NCBI RefSeq assembly: GCF_000948985.2
Contig: NZ_CP059733.1
Location: 2,852,001 to 2,916,000 of the forward strand
Origin: Thalassomonas viridans
GTDB lineage: Bacteria; Pseudomonadota; Gammaproteobacteria; Enterobacterales; Alteromonadaceae
DNA length: 64,000 bases
Direction: 5' to 3'
In this document: one piece after another, positions 63,842 to 64,000 of the stretch
Layout of the letters: each line of letters opens with the position of its first letter
Numbering within the stretch: the first letter of the stretch is position 1
Notes under the pieces: model-generated
What the model saw: only the letters and a program-made list of their open reading frames with translations
Told to the model about the DNA's origin: nothing
The model's database searches: none
Program-made: the position numbers and the translations under genes

Positions 63842-64000
63842 TTAAATAAGATATTTAAGATTTGATTCAGGTTCGTTCGCATCTAAAACCATTTTAAATG
63901 GTGCTGATTGGCTACTTTCTATATTTAGGACCCCCTGTACCCACTGCTTAATCTGAACCATATTAACCAAGTGTAAGCAGAATGGAATATTCACAAATTC
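63842..64000 (-). CDS. 3' end of a gene running off the right edge
   Basis: The minus-strand frame is open from the window edge to TAA at 63842 (52 codons): for example NMVQIKQWVQGVLNIESSQS and SAPFKMVLDANEPES. Composition looks coding, but an open stretch of this length can occur by chance. Family not recognised. It partly overlaps a plus-strand ORF (63626-63865) that I consider less likely. The gap 63502-63841 shows no other gene. Confidence 0.35.
   Translation of the reverse strand, partial: EFVNIPFCLHLVNMVQIKQWVQGVLNIESSQSAPFKMVLDANEPESNLKYLI

Noticed and set aside
63626..63865. 79-codon plus-strand ORF
   Set aside because: Weak start and no family signal; overlaps the 3' end of a minus-strand frame running to the edge.

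Overview
The window looks like chromosomal DNA from a marine gammaproteobacterium of the Alteromonadales, closest in style to Colwelliaceae such as Thalassomonas or Colwellia. This is inferred from protein style: RstAB, a VC2046/SO_2500-type protein, a thermostable-hemolysin family protein, PEP-CTERM proteins, a TonB-dependent receptor and tandem family-3 solute-binding proteins. No rRNA, tRNA or CRISPR array was recognised.

Layout. 1-2.7 kb: two AT-rich overlapping genes for membrane or coiled-coil proteins, the first running off the left edge. 3-11.4 kb: housekeeping genes (rlmA, xthA), an RstA/RstB-like two-component system with a damaged second regulator, a YchJ-like protein and a thermostable-hemolysin family protein. 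11.8-24.3 kb: a DUF885 lipoprotein, an FAD amine oxidase, a histidine kinase plus a response-regulator diguanylate cyclase, a TonB receptor with a palindromic MITE just upstream, and two tandem solute-binding proteins. 24.7-30.5 kb: two PEP-CTERM proteins flanking a 1330-residue Asp-rich surface protein. 30.7-32.7 kb: a PhnD-like protein and a LexA-box-controlled SulA-like gene. 32.8-40.6 kb: a compact nine-gene operon (acyl-AMP ligase, TenA-like putative diiron oxygenase, SDR, TPR protein, QseB/PmrA-like regulator and its kinase, cupredoxin, degenerate FTR1-like permease, outer-membrane protein). 40.6-46.1 kb: single genes ending in a Baeyer-Villiger-type monooxygenase.

46.4-62.3 kb is an accessory island. 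Small genes, mostly exported and mostly on the minus strand, are separated by palindromic attC-like sites, and the whole has been invaded by insertion sequences: an IS1634-like element splitting an exported-protein gene, an IS3-type element split in turn by a group II intron, an IS21 element, and an IS3 element nested in an IS1595 element that truncated a PEP-CTERM gene. No integron integrase lies in the window. 62.4-63.5 kb holds a signal-less YkuD L,D-transpeptidase overlapping a small membrane-anchored protein by ATGA, a layout like an effector and its immunity protein.

The most promising unit is the 32.8-40.6 kb operon. Its upstream region and that of the distant thermostable-hemolysin gene (10.1-10.8 kb) carry almost identical PmrA/QseB-type boxes (two TTAAGATT half-sites 11 bp apart, followed by GCTT), in the same orientation to each gene. 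I infer one regulon joining fatty-acid activation, a GNAT-like partner, an iron oxygenase, a reductase and iron uptake, controlled by the QseBC/PmrAB-like pair inside the operon.
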